In this document: in pieces, positions 27,213 to 36,200 of the stretch
Position numbering within the stretch: the first letter of the stretch is position 1
Layout: each line of letters starts with the position of its first letter
Assembly: GCF_002914525.1 (NCBI RefSeq)
Contig: NZ_LODW01000058.1
Span: 16,097 to 80,096, forward strand
From: Rhizobium hidalgonense
Lineage (GTDB): Bacteria; Pseudomonadota; Alphaproteobacteria; Rhizobiales; Rhizobiaceae
Length of the DNA: 64,000 bases
Direction: 5' to 3'
The notes under the pieces: generated by a model
Told to the model about the DNA's origin: nothing
The model's database searches: none
The model's input: only the letters and a program-made list of their open reading frames with translations
Program-made: the position numbers and the translations under genes

Positions 27213-27979
27213 CGCATCGTCCGCTGTCCCTTGCCGAGGCCGTCGGCCTTCCTGTTATTGGCGCCCTTTCGCTGCTCCTCGCCTGGCAATGGCTGGTGCC
27301 GGCCCTCGGTATTCCCAGCTATATCGTCCCGACGCCGCTGGCGATCCTGCGTACGCTTGCAAGCGAATGGCGCTTCCTGCTGTCGAACGCCGTTCCGACA
27401 TGGGGCGAGGCGGGCCTCGGTTTCCTCTTGGGCAATAGTCTCGCCGTGGTCCTGGCGGTTGCCTTCGCCTATAATCCGCGGTTCCAGGCCGCCTATTTCC
27501 CCGTTGTCCTGCTCTTCAATACGATTCCCGTGCTTGCGCTCGCGCCGATCATTATCCTCATCTTCGGCCTCGGCATGTTTCCGAAAGTCATCATCGCTGC
27601 TCTCATCTGCTTCTTCCCAACCCTGGTGAATACTGCCCGGGGCCTCAATCTGGCGACTGCGAGCGAGCTTGACCTGATGCATGTGCTTTCCGCGAGCGGC
27701 TGGGAGACGTTCTGGCGCCTGCGCGCTCCACGGTCGGCCCCCTTGCTCTTTGCGTCGTTGCGCATTTCCGCAACCACCTGTGTGATCGGCGCGATCGTCG
27801 GGGAGTGGATCGGCTCGAACCAGGGGCTGGGTGCTGTCATCATCCAGTCGACATTCAATTATCAGGCCGAAAGGCTCTTTGCCGCCGTCGTGCTTGCCTC
27901 CTTCTCCGGTATCGTCTTTTTTGCCGGTGTTGCCCAGATCGAACGGATTTTCCGACGGCTGCAGTTAGGGCGAAGCTGA
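27209..27979 (+). CDS. NitT/TauT-type ABC transporter permease
   Basis: A 256-residue inner-membrane permease of the SsuC type with about six helices. The EAA-like loop is ELDLMHVLSASGWETFWRLRAPRSAP. Its ATG overlaps the ATPase stop (ATGA), so the two are translationally coupled. It is the last gene of the transporter and is followed after about 90 bases by a strong hairpin. Confidence 0.9.
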
Positions 27980-28067
27980 AAGCGTTCAATGCGGTCAACA
28001 CATCTCGATGGCTCTAGCTCGTCGCCAGGGTGGGCGTGGCCGAAACGCTAACGCTCTCCAGGATATG

Positions 28068-28102
28068 ACAAGGCCTCCCGCTGTTGTCTCGGGAGGCCTT
28101 GT
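28068..28102. terminator. Strong hairpin between the ABC operon and the pseudogene
   Basis: ACAAGGCCTCCCG (28068-28080) pairs perfectly with CGGGAGGCCTTGT (28090-28102), a 13-bp stem with a 9-base loop. It lies between convergent genes and could end transcription from both sides, although neither side shows a long U-tract. Confidence 0.65.
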
Positions 28103-28107
28103 TCCGG

Positions 28108-28973
28108 CTATTCGTCCATCGTTTCCCGGATGTCGGAGAGATCGATGCCATGGGTGTCGAACCACCAGTCGGGACTCATTTCAGCATAGCGGTGACGCAG
28201 GCGCAGATATTGTACGCGCCCGCGTCTGGCGTCGACCTCTTCCTGAAAAAGGGATGATCGAGCGTGCCGCCCATTTTGTAGATGCGGCGGAGCAGCTTTC
28301 GCAAGACGTAGCCCTGCTCCTTGTTGCCTGGTTGGAGGCGCTGTCTACAACCGTCATCACAGTCTCGCATAACGTCTCCAGCGCAAGGTCTTGCGGCGTG
28401 CCGTTAACGATCAAGTCGAGACGTTCTGCGCCGAAGCCGACGTCGATGCTGGTTCCGGGCGGATTGGCGATGTTTCCGATCTCGACACCATCCTTGTAGA
28501 ACTCGGGTACAGTATCCGCTGATGCTGCCATCGCTTCACCTGCAATCCGGATCGGCAACAATGGCCATACGTCCGCCACAGAGCGGCGTCCATTGGCCAG
28601 GCGGTTGGGATGGATCGTCGCGTGATCCGGCACGATGCCCAGCGTTCGGAGAAAATTCAAGCCAGAAATCGATGGCGCTGCCGACGGTCATTTCCCGGAA
28701 GGAGAAAAGGCCGAGCATGGTGAAGTGGAGAAATCGCCGATCTCGTCAAGGTCGCTCATGCGCAGGCAGGCACCTGGCTGTTTGCAACAGTTCCGCTGTA
28801 GGAAGGATCGGAGAAGAGGGGTTTATATTGCTGCATGCCGGCGCTGCAGAAGAGGTGGTGTTATCATGCGGCCGTACGGATTCGATGCGTGCGCCTTCGG
28901 GGAAGACAGCGATCTTCGGCGCTAACAGCAATCCGCCGCCACAGGCCAGCCTGCAAATGATGCTCTTGATCAT
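28108..28973 (-). pseudogene. Alanyl-tRNA synthetase-like gene, broken by several frameshifts
   Basis: Three-frame reading of the minus strand recovers consecutive pieces of an alanyl-tRNA synthetase catalytic domain: LLFCSAGMQQYKPLF (like the LLFTNAGM motif), MSDLDEIGD, TMLGLFSFREMTVGSAIDF (like EMLGNFSFGDYF), LGIVPDHATIHP, GTSIDVGFGAERLDLI, and EQGYVLRKLLRRIYKMGG (like RGYVLRRLLRRA). The order is correct but the frame changes at least four times, including one extra T in the run after WLEF. The C-terminal piece ends at a stop at 28108. No editing or C-Ala domain is present, so the parent was short, probably a paralogue of the housekeeping enzyme (inference). Confidence 0.8.
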
Positions 28974-28981
28974 TGGCTCAG

Positions 28982-29003
28982 TTGAGACTAAATATAACCT
29001 CAA
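28982..29003. promoter_or_regulatory. Imperfect inverted repeat, candidate antitoxin operator
   Basis: TTGAG and CTCAA frame an AT-rich 12-base core about 20 bases upstream of the antitoxin start. Toxin-antitoxin operons are normally repressed by their own complex at such sites; this is inference from position. Confidence 0.35.
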
Positions 29004-29023
29004 GTGAAGAGGAGCCGTTGCCC

Positions 29024-29455
29024 ATGGTAGGATTTTCTATGGTCGCCGACGTTCTAGGATTGCCCGCCAGGGAGCCGGCGTCGCGCTCCGCCTTCGGCCT
29101 GCTCTCCAGCATCGAGGCTGGATTGCCGGTCAAGGCGCTCGACCGCATGGCGCTGCTTCTGGCGCCAGGCGACGCCCAGTTCAAATACCGGCTGGTTCCG
29201 AAGGCCACCTACGAGCGGCGCAAGTCCAAGCATCGGCTTTCCTCCGACGAGGGCGTGAAGCTCGCCCGGCTCGCGCGCGTCTGGGGCCTGGCGCTCGATG
29301 TCTGGCAGGCCGAGGCCGAGGCGCGTGATTTCCTGTTTCGTCCGCATGCGATGCTGGAGGACAGGCGGCCGATCGATGTCGTCATCCAGAGCGAGATCGG
29401 CGGGGAGCTCGTGCTTGATATCCTTGCAAGCCTGAAATACGGCAGCGCTGCGTGA
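29024..29455 (+). CDS. Xre/MbcA/ParS-type antitoxin
   Basis: A 143-residue protein whose C-terminal half fits the antitoxin Xre/MbcA/ParS toxin-binding domain: WQAEAEARDFLFRPHAMLEDRRPIDVVIQSEIGGELVLDIL. The N-terminal part holds the Xre-like helical region (SSDEGVKLARLARVWGLALD). ATG 29024 is preceded by GAAGAGGAG. It overlaps the RES toxin gene by 4 bases (GTGA), the usual coupling. It should neutralise the toxin and repress the operon. Confidence 0.9.
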   Translation: MVGFSMVADVLGLPAREPASRSAFGLLSSIEAGLPVKALDRMALLLAPGDAQFKYRLVPKATYERRKSKHRLSSDEGVKLARLARVWGLALDVWQAEAEARDFLFRPHAMLEDRRPIDVVIQSEIGGELVLDILASLKYGSAA

Positions 29456-29934
29456 GCGCACAGCTTCTTGACCGAACGCTGACATCCGTTCGTATTGGTG
29501 ATCCCAACGGAACCTACCCGATCTTCGATGCCACCGGCTCGACCATCGCGCCGGGGCGGTGGAACACCTCGGGCAGCCCGATCATCTATACGAGCCAACA
29601 CTATTCGACCGCGCTGCTCGAAAAGCTCGTCCACGGCAGCGGCAGGCTGCCACCCAACCAGCATTACGTCACGATCACCATACCGCGCGGGCTCAGCTAC
29701 GAGGTCTTCTCCGAACCCGCCTTGCCGGGCTGGGACAGCATGCCGGCGAACGCTAGCAAGACATTCGGCGAACGCTGGTGCCAGGAGAGGCGCAGCGCCA
29801 TCCTGCTGGTCCCAAGCGCAGTCGCCCGCGTCGATAACAACATATTGATCAATCCGGCCCATCCGGAATTCCCATCGATCACGGTCAGCCTCCACCAGCC
29901 CGTCTTCTGGGATCGCCGTCTGTTCGGGGTGTGA
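29452..29934 (+). CDS. RES domain toxin
   Basis: A 160-residue RES-family protein. The fold is recognised from APGRWNTSGSPIIYTSQHYSTALLEKLVHG, which holds the arginine and glutamate of the R-E-S triad; a serine in the SAILLVPS region near residue 120 would complete it. Known RES toxins (MbcT, ParT-like) degrade or modify NAD or PRPP synthetase; which applies here is unknown. GTG start overlaps the antitoxin stop. The pair follows a decayed gene, a common place for such modules. Confidence 0.9.
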   Translation: MSAQLLDRTLTSVRIGDPNGTYPIFDATGSTIAPGRWNTSGSPIIYTSQHYSTALLEKLVHGSGRLPPNQHYVTITIPRGLSYEVFSEPALPGWDSMPANASKTFGERWCQERRSAILLVPSAVARVDNNILINPAHPEFPSITVSLHQPVFWDRRLFGV

Positions 29935-30072
29935 TGGGCAGGCTTTCAGCACGTAGCATCCTGTGAACTTGCCGGTTATCCTGGCATCCGCAGATGTTCT
30001 TAAGAAGCCGTCCATCGGCTTACGGCAATGTCCGGCGATGCGGGCGAGGTCCGAACCTCGTCATCATCATTT

Positions 30073-30130
30073 ACCTTAAAAAGTAAGGTCAATTTGGTGC
30101 GTAGCTATGACGCACGGCGGTCCAATTGAC
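30073..30130. promoter_or_regulatory. Nested inverted repeats upstream of the pyruvyl transferase gene
   Basis: ACCTTA/TAAGGT (30073-30089) is followed by GTGCGT/ACGCAC (30097-30115), which lies inside a larger pair GTCAATTTGG and CCAATTGAC (30088-30130). The block lies 57-114 bases upstream of the next start, in a region of lower GC content. It may be an operator or an untranslated RNA structure. Confidence 0.35.
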
Positions 30131-30186
30131 TCTCAGCATTTGGCATGTAATTGCTGATCCGATTTTTAAGAATTCAAGTAGAATAT

Positions 30187-31272
30187 ATGTATCATCTCGG
30201 CGAACTTGTAATACGACGACAGCAAGAAAAGTTGATTAAATCGGTAAGGAAATTTGTTAGTAAAGGACAGCCTTACGTTATAATGGATTTTCCATCTGCC
30301 AAGGATCCTGGGCACCACGCGAGTTGGCTGGGATTGGCTAGGGTATTATACGAAGTAACGGGACGGCATCCGGTGCTTACCGGTGGCGTGGCCAAAAGTA
30401 TTGATGAAGTAAAAAATACTCCTGGCGACGCGCCAATATTTATTTGTGGGTGGTCAGACTTCGGAGACGGGCGAATCGGCAGGGACGATATTCGTTTTCG
30501 TCTGGCATGCAGATATCCGGACCGAACCATCATTCAGATGCCTCAAACCATCGATTTCGCCAACGATGCACTTCTGGAATACGCCAAGCGTACGATTGGA
30601 AGGCATCGCAAATTTTTCTTTATGACCCGCGATGAGCAGAGTTTTGGGCTGGCAAAAGCGAATTTCGATTGCGATGTCGAGGCTGGCCCGGACACGGCAT
30701 TCAGCATCGAGCTGCTTAAACCGTTCGAAGCTGATCCTATGAGGCTACTGTACGTGATGCAGCCTTTTGGAGATGACGACGTTGATATAGCCGAAGCGCG
30801 AGCGATTGCAGACGGCCCCCTTACCAATTGGATCAATGGTCCGGATAGTTTGTGGCGCCTGCGCAAGTCGAGTGTCGTCAAGGCGGCAATGCGGCGTGGC
30901 TTTAGCCGTGCCCAGATGGTGTCCCAACATCACGAGGATGTCGCTGCTCGGTATGTCGATTATGGCGTGAGGATGCTGTCCGGCGCGCAACGGATCATCA
31001 CCAACCGTTTACATGGTCATATTCTCTGTCTTTTGCTCAATAAGCCGCATGTCGCGGTTGCGAGAAACGGAAGTAGGCTGCACGACGCCATCGGTAGCTG
31101 GGCTAGCGACAGTCCTCTGGTGGAGAAAGCGACAAATGCCGGTGAACTTTTAGCGGCAATGTCTCGCCTTCCGTATGAGATGAACGGAACTTGGTACAAG
31201 TCAAGTAGACCCATGGATCTGAGCCCCAGCCTTCCTGCGCGAGATCTAGTCCCTCATCCCTCGATCGTTTGA
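30187..31272 (+). CDS. Polysaccharide pyruvyl transferase family protein
   Basis: A 361-residue enzyme of the family that adds pyruvyl ketals to sugars of exopolysaccharides (ExoV/WcaK type). The late GPD motif (AGPDTAF) and the catalytic-site segment TNRLHGHILCLLLNKPHV (matching the family SRxHG) are present. I use ATG 30187; a TTG at 30151 is possible, and both have weak ribosome binding sites. Base composition is visibly AT-richer than the neighbours, with many A/T third positions, suggesting separate acquisition. A flippase gene follows after 20 bases. Confidence 0.85.
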   Translation: MYHLGELVIRRQQEKLIKSVRKFVSKGQPYVIMDFPSAKDPGHHASWLGLARVLYEVTGRHPVLTGGVAKSIDEVKNTPGDAPIFICGWSDFGDGRIGRDDIRFRLACRYPDRTIIQMPQTIDFANDALLEYAKRTIGRHRKFFFMTRDEQSFGLAKANFDCDVEAGPDTAFSIELLKPFEADPMRLLYVMQPFGDDDVDIAEARAIADGPLTNWINGPDSLWRLRKSSVVKAAMRRGFSRAQMVSQHHEDVAARYVDYGVRMLSGAQRIITNRLHGHILCLLLNKPHVAVARNGSRLHDAIGSWASDSPLVEKATNAGELLAAMSRLPYEMNGTWYKSSRPMDLSPSLPARDLVPHPSIV

Positions 31273-31292
31273 TTCCCAGTAGGAGCTCAGTT

Positions 31293-32819
31293 TTGTCGGT
31301 TGCACGAGACGATGATATTCTATTCAGCCATGTCAATAAGAACCGATCCTCGGCGGCTGTAACGGGTGCCTTTTGGTCGGCGATGAGCACGCTTATCCCG
31401 ACAGTCCTTACCTTCGCAGTTTTCGTGGTGACGTCTCGAGTCCTCCAGCCTCAAGATTTCGGTCTTGTCGCGCTGGCATTCAGCATCGTGTCGTTTGCCG
31501 GCAGTTTTGGACCGACCGCATTTGGCGAAGCGATCATACAGCGAGCCGAAATAAGGCGAAGCCACCTCGATACGATATTCCTGCTTTCGCTTGCTTTTTC
31601 ATTTTTGATCTACGGAGTTTTGTGTGCAGCCGCTTCGCCTATCGCGGCCTACGTGGGACATAAGGAAATCACGTCCCTTATCTACATCATGGGATTGAAG
31701 GTATTCTTCGACTTCACGGCCGTCGTTCCGAATGCGATCGTCAACAGGAAGATGTCATTCCATCTGGTCGCCGTCCGAACTGTTATCGCCACCATTACGT
31801 CTGGTTGCATTTGCCTTGTTTTGGTTCTCGCCGGTTTCGGGTTGTGGGCGCTTGCAATTGCGCAGATCGCGGCCACCGCGGCATCATGCGGCGCTGCTTT
31901 CTGGGGTGCAGGGTGGTCGCCGGGGCTTCACGTGAAGAGAGAAAGCCTGAACGACCTGCTGCACTACGGCTTTTTTGCATCCGGCACTCGATTTTTACAG
32001 ACGATGAGCTTGGACAATTTGATCATCGGCGTGCTCTTGAGCCCGTCAGCGCTCGGTATTTACAATTTCTCGAAGCGCTTGTTCGATATGATCAACAATG
32101 TCATCGCTGGGGGCTTAACTTCTGTCACCCATGTCTTGCTATCCTCATTGCGGAGCGATCCGAAGAAGGTTCGAGAAGCATTTCTGATGGCGACGTTTGG
32201 CTGTGCCCTGGTTTCCTACCCGGTCTTCATTGGCCTTGCTGCCGTTGCCGATGATGCGATCACGACAATTTTCGGTGCGCATTGGATCGAGGCCGTTTGG
32301 CCGGTTCGGTTCTACTGCGTTATCGGGTTGATGGCCGGGATCGGCTACGTGCAGGCATCCTTGATCAAGAGCCAGGGGGAGATGGATTGGTGGTTCTACT
32401 ACCAGCTGGCACGAAATCTCCTCACGCTCGTAACGATCGCAGCTCTTTATCCTTATGGCGTCACAACAGTTGTTTTCGCCATTATGATCGAAGTTCTGTT
32501 GTTTTGGCCGATCACCAGCTGGAAGGTTTCGCGCCATATAGAGCTGAGTGTCGGGGCCTATCTGATGCAATTCCTTCGGCCAAGCCTGGCTTGTGCGGGA
32601 ATGGTCGCTGTGGTTTTGCTGCTGCATGAATCGCTCGTCCATTGGTCGCCTTATCCACGATTGGCCGTGGAAATCGTCGCCGGCGGAATTGCATACTGCT
32701 GCCTGATCTTTGTTCTGTGCAGATCTCATCTCAATGTCTTGATCGGCAGCATAAAGCAGGTACGACAGCGCAAAACCAACAGGGACGAGATTGTCGACCC
32801 TGTGGCACATCAATCGTGA
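31293..32819 (+). CDS. Oligosaccharide flippase family protein (Wzx-like)
   Basis: A 508-residue membrane protein with about 12-14 helices of the MOP/polysaccharide-synthase family. Early signature: GAFWSAMSTLIPTVLTFAVF, then RVLQPQDFGLVALAFSIVSFAGSFG, typical of Wzx/PST flippases. It would move lipid-linked repeat units across the inner membrane. TTG 31293 is preferred because AGGAG lies 9 bases upstream; a TTG at 31269 is in frame but overlaps the previous gene. No polymerase is adjacent; one lies at 60.1 kb. Confidence 0.87.
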   Translation: MSVARDDDILFSHVNKNRSSAAVTGAFWSAMSTLIPTVLTFAVFVVTSRVLQPQDFGLVALAFSIVSFAGSFGPTAFGEAIIQRAEIRRSHLDTIFLLSLAFSFLIYGVLCAAASPIAAYVGHKEITSLIYIMGLKVFFDFTAVVPNAIVNRKMSFHLVAVRTVIATITSGCICLVLVLAGFGLWALAIAQIAATAASCGAAFWGAGWSPGLHVKRESLNDLLHYGFFASGTRFLQTMSLDNLIIGVLLSPSALGIYNFSKRLFDMINNVIAGGLTSVTHVLLSSLRSDPKKVREAFLMATFGCALVSYPVFIGLAAVADDAITTIFGAHWIEAVWPVRFYCVIGLMAGIGYVQASLIKSQGEMDWWFYYQLARNLLTLVTIAALYPYGVTTVVFAIMIEVLLFWPITSWKVSRHIELSVGAYLMQFLRPSLACAGMVAVVLLLHESLVHWSPYPRLAVEIVAGGIAYCCLIFVLCRSHLNVLIGSIKQVRQRKTNRDEIVDPVAHQS

Positions 32820-32954
32820 TATCGGGACTCCTCCGTTGCGACCTGCCTTGCGGAGAAGCTACTGATACGTAAAGCAGCGGTCGGCACACACGTCACTTTC
32901 AGTCCACTGCATTGAACGCCGCTCAGGCACAAGCGAAATAGGGTAATCGATCAG

Positions 32955-34046
32955 ATGACCAGTCTCGACCGCGGTTATTCGCCATCGACCATTGACGACG
33001 CAGGAGTGTCGATTCCCGAGCGCAGCCGTTACTATTCCCTGGATGCAATGCGCGGGTTTGCCGCTATTTGTGTTGTCGCTACACATTTCCAGGAACGATA
33101 TGCCCCATCGGCCTATCTGGCTGTCGACTTTTTCTTCGTTCTCAGTGGATTTATTATCGCGGAGATTTATGGAAAACGGCTTGCGCGTGGCCTGCCATTC
33201 CCCGCGTTCATGGCGGCTCGAATCAAGCGCCTTTATCCGCTCTATCTGATCGGAATTTTGGTCGGTCTCGTCCAGATCATACTGTTAACAAGCTGGGGTC
33301 TGCGAGATCAAAGCGTGGTTGACCTGCTGGTGTCGACCGTTGCCAACGGGGTTTTTCTGCCCAGCCCGATGTATTTCCTTCAAACCAACCCGATGCAAGG
33401 GATGTTTCCAATCAACGGTCCAGCATGGTCGATGTTCTGGGAACTGTTGGTGAACATAGTCTTTGCGCTATGGCTTTTCCGGCTCTCTGTTCGCGCCCTT
33501 TGCGAAGTCGCACTGGTTTCGGCTGCGCTTTTGGTTTTTGTGGGTCTTAATTACGGTATGCTGAATATCGGCTGGGAATGGCCTTCAGCGGTAGGTGGTC
33601 TCCCAAGGGTCATGTTTTCATTTACTGTAGGGGTCGTGATCAGCCGTCTATTCGGTGGAATGCCGGCCTGGAGCAAAGGTTGGACGGCGATCGTGCCGTG
33701 CCTTCTCCTGATGGTTTTCATGGCCGCACCGGTTCCTTCCCTGCTGCGGCCCTACTACGATTTGACCTTCGCGATAGCTCTGGCGCCGCTCACCGTGATG
33801 CTTGGCCTCTTTCTGGAGATGCCGGCAAAAGCAGATAGGTTGGCGACATGGGTTGGCTATATCTCCTACCCCGTCTACATCCTGCACCGCGGTGTGATCG
33901 GTGTTTTCAAGCCAGTCGCCGGGTCGATCGGATTGAGCGGCCCTCTCGCCTTTCTCGTGCTTCTGAGTGCAGTCCTATGTTTCGCTTACGGAACTGCTCG
34001 TCTCGTAGACAAAACGATGGCCATGCGGGCTCGGCCAGCTCGATAA
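32955..34046 (+). CDS. Acyltransferase family 3 membrane protein
   Basis: A 363-residue multi-spanning acyltransferase, type O-acetylation of surface sugars. The catalytic histidine region is YYSLDAMRGFAAICVVATHF, and the second family motif LAVDFFFVLSGFIIAE follows about 12 residues later. About ten helices. The gene is 135 bases after the flippase, in the same direction, and converges with the PdxA-like gene. It probably decorates the polysaccharide made by this locus with acetyl or another acyl group (inference). Confidence 0.87.
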   Translation: MTSLDRGYSPSTIDDAGVSIPERSRYYSLDAMRGFAAICVVATHFQERYAPSAYLAVDFFFVLSGFIIAEIYGKRLARGLPFPAFMAARIKRLYPLYLIGILVGLVQIILLTSWGLRDQSVVDLLVSTVANGVFLPSPMYFLQTNPMQGMFPINGPAWSMFWELLVNIVFALWLFRLSVRALCEVALVSAALLVFVGLNYGMLNIGWEWPSAVGGLPRVMFSFTVGVVISRLFGGMPAWSKGWTAIVPCLLLMVFMAAPVPSLLRPYYDLTFAIALAPLTVMLGLFLEMPAKADRLATWVGYISYPVYILHRGVIGVFKPVAGSIGLSGPLAFLVLLSAVLCFAYGTARLVDKTMAMRARPAR

Positions 34047-34068
34047 GCCGCAAACAGATGTCGTATGA

Positions 34069-35055
34069 TCACGCCCTGGGCCGTGGCGAGCGGGCCATCA
34101 GCCGGGCATAGGCGATGGCCGACAGCATGTTGACATGGTTGGCTTTGCCGGTGCCGGCAATGTCGAAGGCTGTGCCGTGATCGACCGAGACGCGGTCGAT
34201 CGGCAGGCCGAGCGAGACGTTGACCGCCGTCTCGAAGGCGACGAGCTTGATCGGGATATGGCCCTGGTCGTGATATTGGGCAATGACCAGATCGAAGGCG
34301 CCATTATAGGCGCGGGCGAACACCGTGTCGGCGGAGATCGGGCCGACGACGTCGATACCGCTAGCCTGTGCCTGCTCGACGGCGGGTGCCAGGAATTCCG
34401 TGTCCTCGGTGCCGAACAGGCCGTTTTCGCCGCAATGCGGATTGAGGCCGGCGACGGCGATGCGCGCCTTCTTACCAAGGCGCAGGAAGTGCTTGTGACC
34501 GGCTTCGATGGTGGCCAGAACCCGCTCGGTCTTGGCGCGTTCGATCGCCCCCTTCAGCGAGATATGGGTGGAGACATGGATGGTGTTCAGCCGCTCGGAG
34601 GCAAGCAGCATGAACGAACTCTTCGAGCCGGTCAGATGGGCGAGAAGCCCGGTGTGCCCGTCATGGTGATGGCCGGCAAGGTTCATCGCTTCCTTGTTGA
34701 TCGGCGCGGTGACGATGACATCGGCCTCACCAGCCATGGCAAGATCGACGGCGCGGGTGATATAACGCACCGAGGCATCGCCGGCGACGGGGCTGACCTT
34801 ACCGATTTCGGGCAGGGCCGCGCCGAGCACGACTTCGTCGACGGCGATCATGCCATCGCCCGCATCGGCAGGCCCGAATTTGAGGCCGGTGCTGCAGACG
34901 CGATCGGCGCGCTCCAGCGCTTCGACATTGCCGACGATGACAAAATCGCGGCGCTCTTTGCTGGGAAGGGCCGCCAAGGCCTTGACGATCACTTCGGGGC
35001 CGACGCCGGAGGGATCGCCGAGCGTCACTGCGACTTTCGCATTCCTGTCCATCAT
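34069..35055 (-). CDS. pdxA2: PdxA2-type dehydrogenase (four-carbon acid phosphate)
   Basis: A 328-residue PdxA-family oxidoreductase with the glycine-rich GDPSGVGPE start, metal-binding histidine motifs (ISADTVFARAYNG, QYHDQGHIPIK) and VDHGTAFDIAGTGKANH. True PdxA acts in pyridoxal phosphate synthesis. Here the presence of a four-carbon acid sugar kinase at 44.7 kb and no other vitamin B6 gene favours PdxA2, which oxidises a 4-phospho-threonate or -erythronate to a product that loses CO2 to give dihydroxyacetone phosphate. Start ATG 35055 (a second ATG follows) after AAGGG. It follows the alcohol dehydrogenase gene with 11 bases between. Confidence 0.83.
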   Translation of the reverse strand: MMDRNAKVAVTLGDPSGVGPEVIVKALAALPSKERRDFVIVGNVEALERADRVCSTGLKFGPADAGDGMIAVDEVVLGAALPEIGKVSPVAGDASVRYITRAVDLAMAGEADVIVTAPINKEAMNLAGHHHDGHTGLLAHLTGSKSSFMLLASERLNTIHVSTHISLKGAIERAKTERVLATIEAGHKHFLRLGKKARIAVAGLNPHCGENGLFGTEDTEFLAPAVEQAQASGIDVVGPISADTVFARAYNGAFDLVIAQYHDQGHIPIKLVAFETAVNVSLGLPIDRVSVDHGTAFDIAGTGKANHVNMLSAIAYARLMARSPRPRA

Positions 35056-35066
35056 CAATATCCCTT

Positions 35067-36200
35067 CTAGAACGCCGCTGTGTAGATCGAGCGAATGTCG
35101 GCGCGCGTGAGATCGCGCGGATTGTTGTCGAGCAGCCGGCGGATGGCAAAGGCATCGTCGGCCATGGCGTCGAGATCGCTTTCCGGCACGCCGAGGCCGG
35201 AGAGTTTCATCTCGATGCCGAGTTCGGCGCAGAAAGCGTAGGCCGCATCGAAGACGGATGCGATGTTGTCAGAGGACTGGCGCCCAAGTGCTTCCATCAC
35301 CGCTTTTGTCTTTTCCGGGGCCGACGGGGTGTTGAAGGCGAGTACATGTGGGAAGATCAGCGCATTCGCCGCACCATGCGCCACATGCCAGCGCGTGCCG
35401 AGGGGATAGGCGAGCGCATGGCCGCCGGCGGTGTTGACCGGGCCGAGGCAGAAGCCGCCGTACAGCGAGGCGAGCGAAAGGCCGGCGCGCGCTTCGGCGT
35501 CGTTGCCGTCCTTGACGGCGCGGGCGAGATATTTGCCGACGAGCCGCGTTCCCTCGATCGCATAGATGTCGACCATCGGATGGGCTTTGCGGTTGGTGAA
35601 GGCCTCGACGCAATGAGCCATCGCGTCGATGCCGGTGGCAGCCGTAGTCCGCGCCGGCACGGTGAAGGTCAGGGCCGGATCGATGACGGCTATATCGGCC
35701 AGCATGTGCAGGCTTTCGACGGCAAGCTTCGCCATCGTGTTGGGATCGGTGACCAGTGCGCGGATGCCTGCCTCGCTGCCGGTGCCCGAGGTCGTCGGCA
35801 CCTGGGCGAGCGCTGCCTTGCGCGGCCCGTGCACCTTGTTCGGGCCGACGACCTCATGCAGCGTCTGCGCGGAGCCGGCAAGAACGGCGGCAAGTTTTGC
35901 CAGATCCATGGCGCTGCCACCGCCGAAGCCGACAATGAGTTCGGCATCGGCGCCATTGGCCGCCGCCAGGACTTTTTCGAGGTTGGCGGTATCCGGCTCG
36001 GGCGTCACTTCGGAAAAGACGGTGACTTCGCCCGTGAGTTCCAGCACATCGATACGCGAAGCGTTGAAAGCGTCGGAGATGACAAGCGCACGCCTATAGC
36101 CTTTTTCGGCAGCCCATTTGCCGAGCTTGCCCGCCGTGCCGATGCCGAATTCGATCAGATGCGGCCGAACGATCGTGATCGGCGAATCCAAGCTGGCCAT
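35067..36200 (-). CDS. Iron-containing alcohol dehydrogenase / maleylacetate reductase family
   Basis: A 377-residue group III alcohol dehydrogenase. NAD-binding region VGFGGGSAMDLAKLAAVLAG, then QVPTTSGTGSEA. Metal ligands are visible in IDAMAHCVEAF and AGGHALAYPLG / RWHVAHGAANA. Length and motifs fit maleylacetate reductase and related dehydrogenases. It reduces or oxidises a small carbonyl compound. RBS GGGAGG precedes ATG 36200. It is the first gene of a two-gene unit with pdxA2, with its own promoter and a motif shared with the transporter promoter. Confidence 0.88.
   Translation of the reverse strand: MASLDSPITIVRPHLIEFGIGTAGKLGKWAAEKGYRRALVISDAFNASRIDVLELTGEVTVFSEVTPEPDTANLEKVLAAANGADAELIVGFGGGSAMDLAKLAAVLAGSAQTLHEVVGPNKVHGPRKAALAQVPTTSGTGSEAGIRALVTDPNTMAKLAVESLHMLADIAVIDPALTFTVPARTTAATGIDAMAHCVEAFTNRKAHPMVDIYAIEGTRLVGKYLARAVKDGNDAEARAGLSLASLYGGFCLGPVNTAGGHALAYPLGTRWHVAHGAANALIFPHVLAFNTPSAPEKTKAVMEALGRQSSDNIASVFDAAYAFCAELGIEMKLSGLGVPESDLDAMADDAFAIRRLLDNNPRDLTRADIRSIYTAAF

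Noticed and set aside
34069..35055. Vitamin B6 biosynthetic PdxA
   Set aside because: The PdxA fold is clear, but the genomic context (acid sugar kinase, transporter, regulator) and absence of other B6 or ksgA/surA neighbours favour the catabolic PdxA2 paralogue.
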